This document shows, piece by piece, positions 48,962 to 58,268 of a stretch of DNA of 64,000 nucleotides. Numbering within the stretch: the stretch's first letter is position 1; each line of letters starts with the position of its first letter. Source of the stretch: Aureococcus anophagefferens (taxonomy: Eukaryota; Sar; Pelagophyceae; Pelagomonadales; Pelagomonadaceae); contig NW_008705564.1 of NCBI RefSeq assembly GCF_000186865.1, positions 1,103,144 to 1,167,143 of the forward strand. Reading direction: 5' to 3'. The notes beneath the pieces are model-generated. The model saw nothing but the letters and a program-made list of their open reading frames with translations, was not told the origin of the DNA and made no database searches. Both the position numbers and the translations under genes were made by a program.

Positions 48962-50422
48962 TTAGGTCGGCGGCGGCGCGGGGACGCGGTCGCCGGGTAC
49001 GAAGCCCGCGGGCGGCTCCGGTGCGCCCGCGTCGACGACCGCGAGGACCTTGTAGCGCTCGCCCATCTGCTCCGGGTCCAACAGACGCTCGCAGGCGGAG
49101 ATGAGGTCCTCGACCTGGCTCTCCGTGATGTCGTCCAAATTCAGCAGCGCCTCGAGCCGCGGGACGATGCCCATGCGCTGGAGCCACTCGCCCTGGTCAA
49201 CCGCACCGAACGCCGCGGCGCCGTCGACCGCCGCGGCGCGGTCGCCGCAGGCGCCGAAATCCGCGTCGACCGTCAGGTCCACCAAACCCGGCTCGCGGAG
49301 GGGCGACACCTGCGCGTGGCGGCGGAAGCCCCGGAGCGTGTCGCCGCGCTGTCCGCGCGCGTAGCCGTAGTCGACGAAGAGCGCGGCCCCGCCGGCTTTT
49401 GCAACTTTTGCAGCCACAGCATCCACAAATGCCAGCGCCCCCGGCGCCACCTCGAGCGTCTCGGCCTCGCCGTCCTTGGTCGCGAGCGACGGCGCGTCGG
49501 CCGCGGCCAATGCCCTGGACGCGGGCGTCGGCGACGGCGCCAGGACGAACCGGAAGCGGTCCGGCCCCGCGTCGGCGAGATCCACGAGCTTCTCGCGCCA
49601 GCCGTTGTCGGTCTTGACGAACTGGTAGGCCGGGAAGGCGTCGAGCACCTCCTGGCCCACGAGGAGCGTCGGCACCCCGTCGTCGTCGATTTCGTCGAGC
49701 GACTCGTGCCAGGTAGCCCTAGTTCCAAAGTCGCCGAAGCCGTCGAGGGCCCAGGTCACGGGCGTTTCCGCGTCGGGCTTCTGCGCGTGCGTCGCCGGCC
49801 TAGCGCCGAGCGTGCGCCGCTGCGCGAGGCGCAAAGAGGCGGACGGCTCTACCAGTCGGACGTCGCTCGCGGCGCGCCGGAACTTTGGCCACGCGGCCGT
49901 CGCGCGCAGGACGTCGCCGAGGAGCGTGCCGCGGCCCGGGCCGACCTCGACGAGCCGCACCTTTTCCGGCTCGCCGAGGCGCACCCACTCGCTGACGAAC
50001 CAGACCCCGACGAGCTCGCCGAAGAGCTGCGAGAGCTCCGGCGCGGTCACAAAGTCGCCGCCCGCGCCGAAGTTGCGCTCCGCGCCGGACCGCGCGTAGT
50101 AGCCGTGGCGCGGGTGCAGCAGGCACTGGCGCATGTACTCGTAGACGGACAGCGGGCCCCGGGCGAGGATCTGCGAGCCCAGCTCGAGGCCCAGGGGCGT
50201 CTCCGGCGCCTGCACCGCCGACGGCGACGACTCGTAGCCGACCTTGCCGAGGCCCGTGCGGTCCACCGTGAAGTCGAACTCCTTCGAGCTCAACCGGCGC
50301 ATGCACCGGTGATGGCGCGCGGCCAGGCGCCTCGCGGCCACGGTGGCGAGCTTCAGCATCGTGTATGAGGTCAAGGGATCGATGCACGATGTTGTCGCCA
50401 ACGTGCACCATCGTTGACGCAC
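48962..50422 (-). CDS. NDUFAF7: Complex I assembly arginine methyltransferase NDUFAF7 (MidA)
   Basis: Open to 50422; the ATG at 50359 (MLKLATVAARRLAARHHRCM) gives a textbook mitochondrial presequence and is preferred. Conserved MidA blocks: QCLLHPRHGYYARSG, GDFVTAPELSQLFGELVGVW, the SAM loop VRLVEVGPGRGTLLGDVL, LLVGQEVLDAFPAYQFVKT, then GAALFVDYGYARGQRGDTLR, and HAQVSPLREPGLVDLTVDAD. The family dimethylates an arginine of NDUFS2 early in complex I assembly, in the matrix. Length (~465) matches. Transcribed in the same direction as the glutaredoxin gene just upstream, with at most 67 bp between. Confidence 0.93.
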   Translation of the reverse strand: MRQRWCTLATTSCIDPLTSYTMLKLATVAARRLAARHHRCMRRLSSKEFDFTVDRTGLGKVGYESSPSAVQAPETPLGLELGSQILARGPLSVYEYMRQCLLHPRHGYYARSGAERNFGAGGDFVTAPELSQLFGELVGVWFVSEWVRLGEPEKVRLVEVGPGRGTLLGDVLRATAAWPKFRRAASDVRLVEPSASLRLAQRRTLGARPATHAQKPDAETPVTWALDGFGDFGTRATWHESLDEIDDDGVPTLLVGQEVLDAFPAYQFVKTDNGWREKLVDLADAGPDRFRFVLAPSPTPASRALAAADAPSLATKDGEAETLEVAPGALAFVDAVAAKVAKAGGAALFVDYGYARGQRGDTLRGFRRHAQVSPLREPGLVDLTVDADFGACGDRAAAVDGAAAFGAVDQGEWLQRMGIVPRLEALLNLDDITESQVEDLISACERLLDPEQMGERYKVLAVVDAGAPEPPAGFVPGDRVPAPPPT

Positions 50423-50426
50423 TTTC

Positions 50427-51491
50427 TTACTCGAGGCCGAGCTGGGCCTTGAGCCCGCCCTCCTCGGCGGCCATCTCCTGGAGGATGTCGAGGCCGCCGA
50501 GGAGCTCGCCGTCGACGTAGAACTGGGGGAAGGTCGGCCAGTCGGAGTACTTCTTGAGGCCCTGGCGGACGTCGTCGTCCGTGAGGATGTCGAACGCGTC
50601 GAACTCGACGCCGTTGTCCCGCAGCAGCGCGACGATTGTCTTGGAGAAGCCGCATTTCTCGTTGCCCGGCGTGCCCTTCATGAAGAGCACGGCCTTGGCC
50701 TGGTTGACCAGCGCCTTCAGCCGCGCGTTCAGCGCCGCCTCCGGGTCCTCGAGCGCGGCCTCCGCCTCCGGGTCCTGGAGCTCGAGCTGGCCCAGCAGGT
50801 CGCCGTCCGCGGCCATCTCCTGAAGAATATCCAGGCCGCCCACGAGGTCGCCGTTCGCGTAGAACTGCGGGTACGTCGGCCAGTCGCTGTAGGTCTTCAA
50901 ACCCTGGCGCACGTCCTGGTTCTCCGGCAGCAGGATGTCGAAGGTGGCGAAGGGCACGTTCGCGCCCTGGAGCAGCTCGCAGACCTTGCGCGAGAAGCCG
51001 CAGCGCGGCGCCTCGGGCGACCCCTTCATGAAGAGCATCGCGGGGCTCGAGAAGATGAGCTGCTTCATGCGCTGCTCGAGCTGGACTTTGGCGACGGCCG
51101 CGGCCTCGTCGGCGTCCATGGTCGCCACCTTTTCCTTGTCTAACGCCTCGACCGCGGCGGCCGCCGCCGCGGCGTCGACGCCCTCGGCCTTGCCGGCGAC
51201 CTCGCCGCCTTTCAACGTGACGAGCGTCGGCACGGCCTCGACGCCGAACTTCTCCGCGAGCGCCTCGCACTCCTCGGCGTCGGCGGACGCGAGGGTCACG
51301 GACGGGTGCTTCTTGAGGCGCGCGAGCTCGGCGAAGAGCTGGTTCAGCTGCTGCGACGGCTCGTCCCAGTCGGCGCCGAAGAGCACGAGCACCTTGCCCT
51401 TCCCGAGGGCCGTCAGGGACGCCTCGTCCGTGAGGACGGCCAGGGTGGTTTCGCCGTTGGGCGTCGGCGCCCGTGTTTCGAGCTCGGCCAT
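50427..51491 (-). CDS. GLRX3: Multidomain monothiol glutaredoxin 3 (PICOT/GLRX3)
   Basis: 354 residues. An N-terminal thioredoxin-like domain has the family fold (VLVLFGADWDEPSQQLNQLF, KFGVEAVPTLVTLKGGEV) but its active site is degenerate, with no CxxC. Two monothiol glutaredoxin domains follow, each with a CGFS site: MLFMKGSPEAPRCGFSRKV with YSDWPTYPQFYANGDLVGG, and VLFMKGTPGNEKCGFSKTIV with YSDWPTFPQFYVDGELLGG. This Trx-Grx-Grx order is cytosolic GLRX3, which binds bridging 2Fe-2S clusters with glutathione and delivers iron. The final helix ends GLKAQLGLE. Confidence 0.95.
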   Translation of the reverse strand: MAELETRAPTPNGETTLAVLTDEASLTALGKGKVLVLFGADWDEPSQQLNQLFAELARLKKHPSVTLASADAEECEALAEKFGVEAVPTLVTLKGGEVAGKAEGVDAAAAAAAVEALDKEKVATMDADEAAAVAKVQLEQRMKQLIFSSPAMLFMKGSPEAPRCGFSRKVCELLQGANVPFATFDILLPENQDVRQGLKTYSDWPTYPQFYANGDLVGGLDILQEMAADGDLLGQLELQDPEAEAALEDPEAALNARLKALVNQAKAVLFMKGTPGNEKCGFSKTIVALLRDNGVEFDAFDILTDDDVRQGLKKYSDWPTFPQFYVDGELLGGLDILQEMAAEEGGLKAQLGLE

Positions 51492-51837
51492 TCCTCACTT
51501 GTCGCCGGCGGCGCGAGGTGCTCGAGCTCCCGGAGTGCTCGTTCGAGAAGGCCGCGCTCGTGCTGCGTCGCTCGGGGTTTTGAGGTTTGCCTTTGCCACA
51601 AAAACAGCGACGCTGATCTGACGCTGCCGCGTGGAGCCGAAGCCGCGCCGCGATCGCACAACTCCAAAACATTCAGTCCGCTGCCGCGTCCAGTGTCGGC
51701 GCAGCGTTCGCGTCGCCACCATCGCGTGGGGTCGCAACATTCGCCGCTCTAGCTCCCTGACGCGCGCCGACGCGACGAAGGCGACGGCGCCGCCGAGCCC
51801 TTCCAAGGGCGCCTGCAGTCCCGCGGGCCGCTACCGG
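51492..51837. other. Divergent intergenic region, GLRX3/apyrase
   Basis: 346 bp between the two starts. The right part is open in the apyrase frame back to 51631 but has no convincing coding character. No TATA-like box or repeated element is recognised. Confidence 0.6.
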
Positions 51838-53199
51838 ATGCTCGCCTACCTGCGGCGGCGCAAGGACGTCGCCGTCGTCGGCGGCCTCGTGGCCTTCTTC
51901 TTCCTCGTCGTCATCCCCCTCGTCTCCGGCGGTGGCGGCTCGGCCGACGGCGAGGGCGCGCTCCGCGGCAGCGGCTGGCGGTTTGTCACCATCGTCGACG
52001 CCGGGTCCAGCGGCTGCCGCGCGCACGTCTTCCGCTGGCGCACGGGCCGCAGCGGCGTCGTCGAGGTCGACCCGACGCACAACAACCTCAAGGTGAAGCC
52101 GGGCCTGTCGTCCTTCAAGGACGACCCGACCGCCGCGGGCGCTTCCTTGGCCCCGCTCCTCGATTTCGTGCGGTCGGAGATCCCCGAGGGCGAGTGGGCG
52201 TCGAGCCCCATCTTCCTCAAGGCGACGGCGGGCCTGCGCATGACGCCCGCGGGGCCCCGGGAGCAGATCTTGGAATCCGTGCGCGACGCGCTCTCCGCGT
52301 CGCCTTTGAAATTCGACGACCGCGAGGCCGGCGCGCTCGTCATCGAGGGCACGGACGAGGGCGGCTTCGGCTGGATGAGCGTCAACTACTTGATGGGGAA
52401 TTTGGACGGCCACGCGAAGCATTCGGACTTTGTCGGCGTCGTCGAGATGGGCGGCGCGTCGGCGCAAGTGACGCAGATCCGCGACTCCGCGACGCCCCAG
52501 CCGGGCGGCTACTCCTTCGACTTCAAGGTCGGGAAGCAGCCCTTCCACCTCTACACGCACTCCTACCTGGGCTACGGCCTCGAGCAGGCCCGCGAGACCC
52601 TGTCCGCGCACCTCGTCGAGCGCGCGCGCGGCGGCCGCGTCAAGGACCCGTGCCTCAACGCGGGCTTCGAGAAGGAGGCGGCGGAGCCGCGCATCGACGT
52701 CTACGACGGCCCGAGCGCCGTGGACCTGCGGGGCGTCGCGGGCGACCACGCGGAGTGCGCGCGCGCCGTCGAGAAGTCGCTCTTCTCGCGCGACGACCCC
52801 TGCGGCTTCGAGTCCTGCTCCTTCAACGGCATCTTCCAGCCGCCGAACCTCCCCAAGGGCAAGCTCCTCGCCTTCGAGAACTTCCACTACACGGCGCAGA
52901 TGCTCGGCGTGGGCCAGCCCGACACGTCCGCGGCGGACTTCAAGGCGGCCGCGAAGGACGCGTGCGCGGCCGAGTGGACCGACTTCCAGGCGTCGCCCTA
53001 CCCCAAGGACGGCTCCGAGAAGTTCGAGCTCAACAAGCTCTGCTTCTCCGCGACCTACCTCGCGCTCTTCCTCGAGAAGGGCGTCGGCGTCGACGGCCGC
53101 GCGAAGATCAAGGTCCAGCAGCAGGTCGGCGACCACGGCATCGACTGGTCCCTCGGCGCGGCCATCAAGGAGGCCACGAAGATCGCCCACGGCCACTAG
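51838..53199 (+). CDS. GDA1/CD39-family nucleoside phosphatase (apyrase)
   Basis: 453 residues from ATG 51838, picked because it places a short cytoplasmic stretch (MLAYLRRRKD) before a membrane anchor (VAVVGGLVAFFFLVVIPLV), a type II topology. All apyrase-conserved regions are present: ACR1 IVDAGSSGCRAHVFRW, ACR2 FLKATAGLRM, ACR3 ALVIEGTDEGGFGWMSVNYL, ACR4 VGVVEMGGASAQVT, ACR5 GIDWSLGAAI. It hydrolyses nucleoside di- or triphosphates; in the Golgi it removes GDP/UDP left by glycosyltransferases, which fits the glycosyltransferases in this window. Cys-rich C-terminal half suggests lumenal disulfides. Confidence 0.92.
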   Translation: MLAYLRRRKDVAVVGGLVAFFFLVVIPLVSGGGGSADGEGALRGSGWRFVTIVDAGSSGCRAHVFRWRTGRSGVVEVDPTHNNLKVKPGLSSFKDDPTAAGASLAPLLDFVRSEIPEGEWASSPIFLKATAGLRMTPAGPREQILESVRDALSASPLKFDDREAGALVIEGTDEGGFGWMSVNYLMGNLDGHAKHSDFVGVVEMGGASAQVTQIRDSATPQPGGYSFDFKVGKQPFHLYTHSYLGYGLEQARETLSAHLVERARGGRVKDPCLNAGFEKEAAEPRIDVYDGPSAVDLRGVAGDHAECARAVEKSLFSRDDPCGFESCSFNGIFQPPNLPKGKLLAFENFHYTAQMLGVGQPDTSAADFKAAAKDACAAEWTDFQASPYPKDGSEKFELNKLCFSATYLALFLEKGVGVDGRAKIKVQQQVGDHGIDWSLGAAIKEATKIAHGH

Positions 53200-53311
53200 C
53201 TCGACTCTAAGGCGCGTATGTGGCGTGGCGGCAGCCGCTCGGGCGCGCGCAGGAGGCTGTCGGCGCCTGCATGTTGCATCGCGCTCGCCGCCTCGACTCG
53301 CGGTGCGCAAC

Positions 53312-56300
53312 ATGCCGGAGCTCCGCGAGCATCGAAGTGACCCAGGCATGCGCCGCGGCGGCCGCGGCAAGGGCTCCGGCGGCCGCGGCGGCGACGCGCG
53401 GCGCGGCGGCGGCGGCCGCGGCGGCGGCGGCTTCGACCGCACCAACGCGCCGCCGGCGCCGCCGCCCGCCGAGACCTACAAGGCCACGGTCAAGTCCGTC
53501 GCGCTCGAGGCGGCGCCCTTCGGCGTCTTCGTCGAGCTGACGAACCCCGGCGCGCGCCACCACGGCAAGGGCGGCCTGCTCAAAGCCCGGTCGTCGCCCG
53601 TCGTCGCCGCGCTATCCGTCGGCGACGTCGTGCGCGCGCACGTGCACACGGTCGACGACCAGGGCCGCCTCGACTGCCGCCTGAGCCGCGCGGCGACCTG
53701 CGCGTCGGGCCCGAAGGCCGACGCCGGGCGACGGGGCGCGAAGCCGCTGCTCATCCTCGACCTCAACGGCGTGCTCTGCGACCGCGGGTCGTACAAGAGC
53801 CGCGGCCGCGGCCGCGAGCCGGACGCGCCGCGGCCCCACGCGGCGGACTTCGTGGCCTGGTGCTACCGGCGCTTCACCGTGGGCGTCTGGAGCTGCGCGC
53901 GGCGCGAGAACATGGACCTGAGCCTCTTCGAGGGCCGCGATTTGGCGATGGCCTGGGACCAGAACAACTCGACGTCCCTGTGGCCGCGGTGCTCCCAGGT
54001 CTCGGCGGAGAAGCCCCTCTTCCTCAAGGAGATCGACAAGGTCTTCCGGACGTCCTTCGCCGACGCGCCGGTCCCGGCGGCGGCGCCCGCGGGCGCGCAG
54101 GGCATGTGGCGCCGCGCGAATTCCGAGCCCGCGAAGCCGGCGCCGCCGGCGCCGGCGCCGGCGCTCTACGGCTACGACGCGGCGAACACGGTGCTCGTCG
54201 ACAACCACCTCGAGAAGTTCGAGCGCAACCCGCTCGGCACCTGCGTTTTGGTGGAGACGTGGACGGCCGACCGGTCCGACGACGCGGCCCTCGCGCCCGG
54301 CGGCGCGCTCCGCCGAGCCCTGGACGCCTTGGCGGCCTGCGACGACTGCGCCGCCCTGGGCCGCGCCGCCGCGGAGGCGGGGACCTACCCCGGCGTCTTC
54401 CCCGCGGCGCACCCGTCGCCGCCGCCGCTAAGCGCGGAGACGCCGCGGCTGCCGCCGTCGCCGCGGGCGCCGTCGCCGCGCTTCGACGAGCGCGTCGCCA
54501 AGGCCTTCGCCGAGACCTACTGCGCGTCCAAGAGCCACCGCACGTCCTGCCCGGACTGGCCCGCGCGGAAATACTTGGACAAGCGCGACTCGCCGGGGCC
54601 GCGCGCGCGGCCGCTGAAGCGCCGCGACCTGGCGACGGTGGCGACGGCCAAGTGGTACGCGACGGAGAAGACGGACGGCGAGCGCCACTGGCTCTTCCAC
54701 GACGGCGCGGACGGCTGCTGGCTCCTGCGCCGCGACCTCTCGATCTCGCGGACCTTCGCCGAGAGCATCCCGGCCTTGGCGTGCGGCGGCCCGACGATCT
54801 TCGACGGCGAGATCGTCCCGGAGCGGGGCTCGAAGCACGTGTTCTTCGTCGTCTTCGACGCCGTGCGGAGCCTCGGCGACGACGTCGGCGCGCTGCGGAA
54901 CGCGCCCGCGCGCCTCGCGGCGGCGGCGGCGGCGCTCGCCGCGCTCGCCGCGGCGGACCTCCCCGTGGCCGTCATCGCCAAGACCTACCACGACGGCGCC
55001 CACTTCGACGCGCTCCGCCCGGCGCTCGCGGCCGGCGGCGGCGTCTTCCGCGACGGCGCGCGGACGACGGAGTGCGACGGAGTAGTATTAGCCGCGGAGC
55101 GCGACGCGCACGGCTACTACGACGCGGCCTGCTTCAAGTACAAGCCGACGATCACGCTCGACGCTGGGCCGAAACCAAATCTTCAACCAACTTCAATGTG
55201 AGCGTCTTCGACAGTTTCGACGCGAGGCTTTCTGCTGTGCTTCGAGAACTCGACGAGAGCGATCGATTCGTCCAAAAATCAGGCGAATCGACTTCGATTT
55301 GACCGAGCTAGAGAGGTGTGAAGTTTGGCAGGAATAATCCAAACAGCGGTTGATTTCGGCACAGGCTCGACGTGCGCCTCAAGTTCCCCCACCACGACCA
55401 CTGGGCGCCGCCGCTCGACGTCGACGCGGCCGTCGCCGACGGGCCCCGCGACGTCACCGTCACGTCCGTCCGCGTCGACGCCGCGGGGCTCGACAAGTTG
55501 GGCCTGAAGCCGCCGAAGCGCGGCGGTGGAGGGGGCCGCCGGGGCGGCAAGGGCGCACCGCCGGGCCCCATCGCGGAGTGCGAGTACGCGGGCGGCTACT
55601 GGCGCGTCGAGCGGCCGCGCCACGACAAGCGCAAGCCCAACTCGCTGCGCACGGCCTGGTCCGTGCTCGAGAGCATCGCGGACGCCACGACCGTCGACGA
55701 CGTCGCGGACGCGCTCGCGGCGCCCTGGGCGCCGGGCTTCGCGGCGCCGGCCGCGGTCGCGGACGCCGCGAAGCACTACGACGAGCGGCAGCAGCAGCGC
55801 AACGCCAACGTGGGCCTCGACGCGACGATGCACCGCCTCCGGCGCCTGAACAACTTCGCCAAGGCCCTGGTCCTCGACGCGTTCTGCGTGCGCCACGCCG
55901 CGGGCGCGCCCCGGGGCCTCGGCGACGCCGTCCGGCCGGCGGACCCGGCGGACCCGGCGCCCCTGCTCGCGGCGCTCCGCGCGCCCAAGGGCAAGGGCCG
56001 GCGGTCGGGCGCGAAGAAGCGGCCCGCGGCGATCCTCGAGCTCGGCTGCGGCCGCGGCGGCGACCTCGGCAAGTACCGCAAGTCCTTCGACGTCACGCGC
56101 ATGGTCGCCTGCGACATCTCGACGGTGGCCCTCGCCGAGGCGGAGAGCCGCTGGGCGTCCGACGGCGCCGACGGCCGCGCGGCCTTCGTCGTCGGCGACC
56201 TCGGCGACGCCGGGCTCGCGGACGCGATCACGGCCGCGGCGGGCGGCGAAAAGAGATGGGCGAACTACGCGTGCTGCCACTTCGCCTTCCACTACGGCTG

Positions 56301-56811
56301 CGGGTCGTCGGCGCGCGTCGACGCGCTGCTCCGCTGCGTCGACGCGAACCTGGACGGGTCCGCGGGCGTCTTCGTCGCGACGATCGTCGACTGGCGCGCG
56401 CTCCGCGACCGCCTCGCGGCGGCGCCGCGCGCGGCGGTCGGCGGCGAGCTCTGCGTCGTCGAGGCGCCCGAGTCGACGCGCGCGGCCCTCGCGGCCTTCG
56501 GCGACGAGCCCGAGGGCGACAACGCCTGGGGCCTCGAGTACGAGTTCAGCCTCGGCGACGCGGTGCGGAAGTGCACGGAGTTCGTCGTCCACGCGCCGTC
56601 GCTCGTCGCCAAGGCCGAGGCCCGGGGCCTGAAGCTCGCCTACTTGGGCAACTTCGCCGCCTTCCTCGACGACGCGCGGCGCCACAACGACGGCTTCCCG
56701 GAGCTGGCCGCGAACGTCGGCGTCCGGCCCGGCCCCGGCGACGCCGACGCGCTCTCCGACGACCAGTTCGCCGTCGCGTCGCTCTACGCGACGATCGCCT
56801 TCTCGCGATAA
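53312..56811 (+). CDS. Multidomain mRNA capping enzyme: S1 - HAD phosphatase - guanylyltransferase - N7-methyltransferase
   Basis: Exons 53312-55155 and 55365-56811 give 1096 residues (an ATG at 53348 is possible); an introner separates them. Order: Gly/Arg-rich start; S1-like RNA-binding (ATVKSVALEAAPFGVFVELT, LSVGDVVRAHVHTVDDQGRL); FCP/SCP-type HAD (LLILDLNGVLCDR, VGVWSCARRENM, NTVLVDNHLEKFERNP); guanylyltransferase (ATEKTDGERHWLF with the nucleotidyl-lysine of KxDG, GPTIFDGEIVPE, ECDGVVLAAE, FKYKPTITLD); cap N7-methyltransferase (ILELGCGRGGDLGKYRKSF, MVACDISTVALAEAE, YACCHFAFHYGCGSS, AWGLEYEFSLGDAVRKCTEF). No TTM- or Cys-phosphatase RNA triphosphatase is visible; the HAD domain sits in its place. 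Nuclear role in cap formation. Confidence 0.9.
55156..55364 (+). mobile_element. Introner element 8 (family B), acting as GC-AG intron
   Basis: 209-nt intron with exact TSD gctcgacg (55156-55163 and 55365-55372). Ends CTGGGCCGAAA and TTTCGGCACAG. GC donor from the TSD, CACAG acceptor from the element. Splicing gives PTIT|LDVRLKFPHH in frame, between guanylyltransferase motif V and the methyltransferase. Interior core TCGATTCGTCCAAAAATCAG is the complement of family A's core. Confidence 0.93.
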
Positions 56812-56852
56812 GCACGCGCCGGGCGGGTGAAGCTTAGGGGCTTTTTGGGGGA

Positions 56853-57416
56853 TCAGATGCAGGGGTCCGCGAAGACGGGGCCCGGCGGCATGCGCGGCGC
56901 CGGCCGCGGGACCTCCGCGGGGAGCGCCCAGCCGAGGAAGGGCGTCGGCGGCGCCGCGGCGGCGCGCGCGACGGCGCGCGTCTCCTCGGGGGTGCGCTGG
57001 CAGGCGAGCACCTCCTCGCGGAGCGCGGCGCGCATGGCGTCGTTGTCGCGCGTTCTGTGGTCGGTGGTAGTCGTGAAGGGGCCGATCATCTGGAACGTCG
57101 GCAAGCCGCCAGCGGCGCGCACGGAGGCCTCGAGCGCCGTGGTGGCGTGCGTCCCGTGGTGCTTCTGGGCGTTCGAGTCGAAGGAGTTCCAGGTCGTCGA
57201 CGTCCAGCTCGTGGGGTTCTCGGAGGTCGTCGGCGTCCAGCTCGTCGAGCTCGCGGACGTGACGACGCGGGCCGTCTTCCCAAGCAGGGAGGTGGCCTGG
57301 CGGGTCGACGAGGCCGTCCGGCAGAGGGCCGGCGAGCGCATCACGTGCATCATCGCGAACGACACCGGTCGATGTTCCAGTCTAAGTCGAGGATCTGATC
57401 GACCAGAAGGTCTCAA
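56853..57416 (-). CDS. Hypothetical protein, Thr/Ser-rich
   Basis: Up to 187 residues; ATG choices 57416, 57353 and 57350. Middle repeats TSWTPTTSENPTSWTSTTW. The C-terminal half is more ordered (LPTFQMIGPFTTTTDHRTRD, DNDAMRAALREEVLACQRTP, PPTPFLGWALPAEVPRP). No known family. The opposite strand is also open here, but Thr/Ser/Pro choice and codon pattern look more natural on this strand. The stop is 41 bp from the capping enzyme's stop, matching the convergent pattern seen throughout. Confidence 0.4.
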   Translation of the reverse strand: MRPSGRSDPRLRLEHRPVSFAMMHVMRSPALCRTASSTRQATSLLGKTARVVTSASSTSWTPTTSENPTSWTSTTWNSFDSNAQKHHGTHATTALEASVRAAGGLPTFQMIGPFTTTTDHRTRDNDAMRAALREEVLACQRTPEETRAVARAAAAPPTPFLGWALPAEVPRPAPRMPPGPVFADPCI

Positions 57417-58268
57417 AATTGCGCGCCGGGGTCAAACGCGCGCGCGGGGACGTGCCGTCGACGCCTCCGTCGGCGGCCTTGCGATCGCGTCCATTTTGTG
57501 TTTAACTCCTGTCGCGCGTGCCCGCGCTTCTCAGAGGAACAAATGGCGTCGACATCACGGCTGGGCGTCTTTTCGATCTGGAGCTGAACGAGCGTGTCGA
57601 TCATCCAAACTCGCAGAGCCGTATTGCTCGTGCAGGCGCAATGTTCGCGCGTCAGAGCACGTATAAGCACATGGCGCTCCTCAACGGGGAGGCGAAGCTG
57701 GTGATAGACGAGGAGCGCGTACGGCGCGGACGACGGGGCATCATGGACCATCTCATGTGACCATGGCCCGAATTCGTCTTCCCCGACCCCAACGAGGCCT
57801 CCAACGACGGCGGCCAGCTCAAGCTGCGGCGCGAATTCATCTTCCCCGACCCCAACGACGGCGGCCAGCTCAAGCGGCGCCGGGACTTCTATGCGCGTGA
57901 CGTCTCGTTCGACAACAACGCACAGTAGTACTGAACCTCAAGACCGCGGTCGATGACATGGAACAGGCCCTCGCGCACGGGTGCGGCGTCCGCCGATGCG
58001 GGGCAGGACAACACCGGATGGACACCGCCGGATGGACCTAGTCTCGATCCCTGGCGGTCCGCACGCGGCGCGGCACCGTTCCTGCACTGTTCCGAAGAGA
58101 GGCAAGGTTGACCTCGAGCTCTGCGCCACTGAGTCGATCGACGAGCTGCGCCAGCGCTGTCGGCACCGACGCTCGCAGCGTCGCTGCCACACCAACGCAT
58201 CGATCAATCGCAGCGCTCTCGCGCCAGCAGCAAGCAGCAGCGATCGCTGACAGCGAGTAGCTTGCAAG
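57417..58268. other. Lower-GC intergenic stretch with coding debris
   Basis: 852 bp with no complete gene I can support. Contains the duplicated fragment at 57761-57928. Short open frames on both strands have no recognised motif. Composition is less GC-rich than neighbouring genes. Confidence 0.5.
57761..57928 (+). pseudogene. Start-less coding fragment with a tandem internal repeat
   Basis: Open from just after a TGA to TAG with no ATG of its own. It encodes REFIFPDPNDGGQLKRR and a preceding near copy, EFVFPDPNEASNDGGQLKLR. At the DNA level ttccccgaccccaacga recurs 63 nt apart. It looks like an exon or remnant of a larger lost gene. Could be an exon of an unannotated spliced gene. Confidence 0.4.

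Noticed and set aside
51673..53445. Minus-strand open frame opposite the apyrase
   Set aside because: Apyrase conserved regions on the plus strand are decisive.
56827..57666. Plus-strand 279-codon frame over the hypothetical minus-strand gene
   Set aside because: No motif and it would overlap the capping gene's 3' flank; the minus reading looks more protein-like, though neither is firm.
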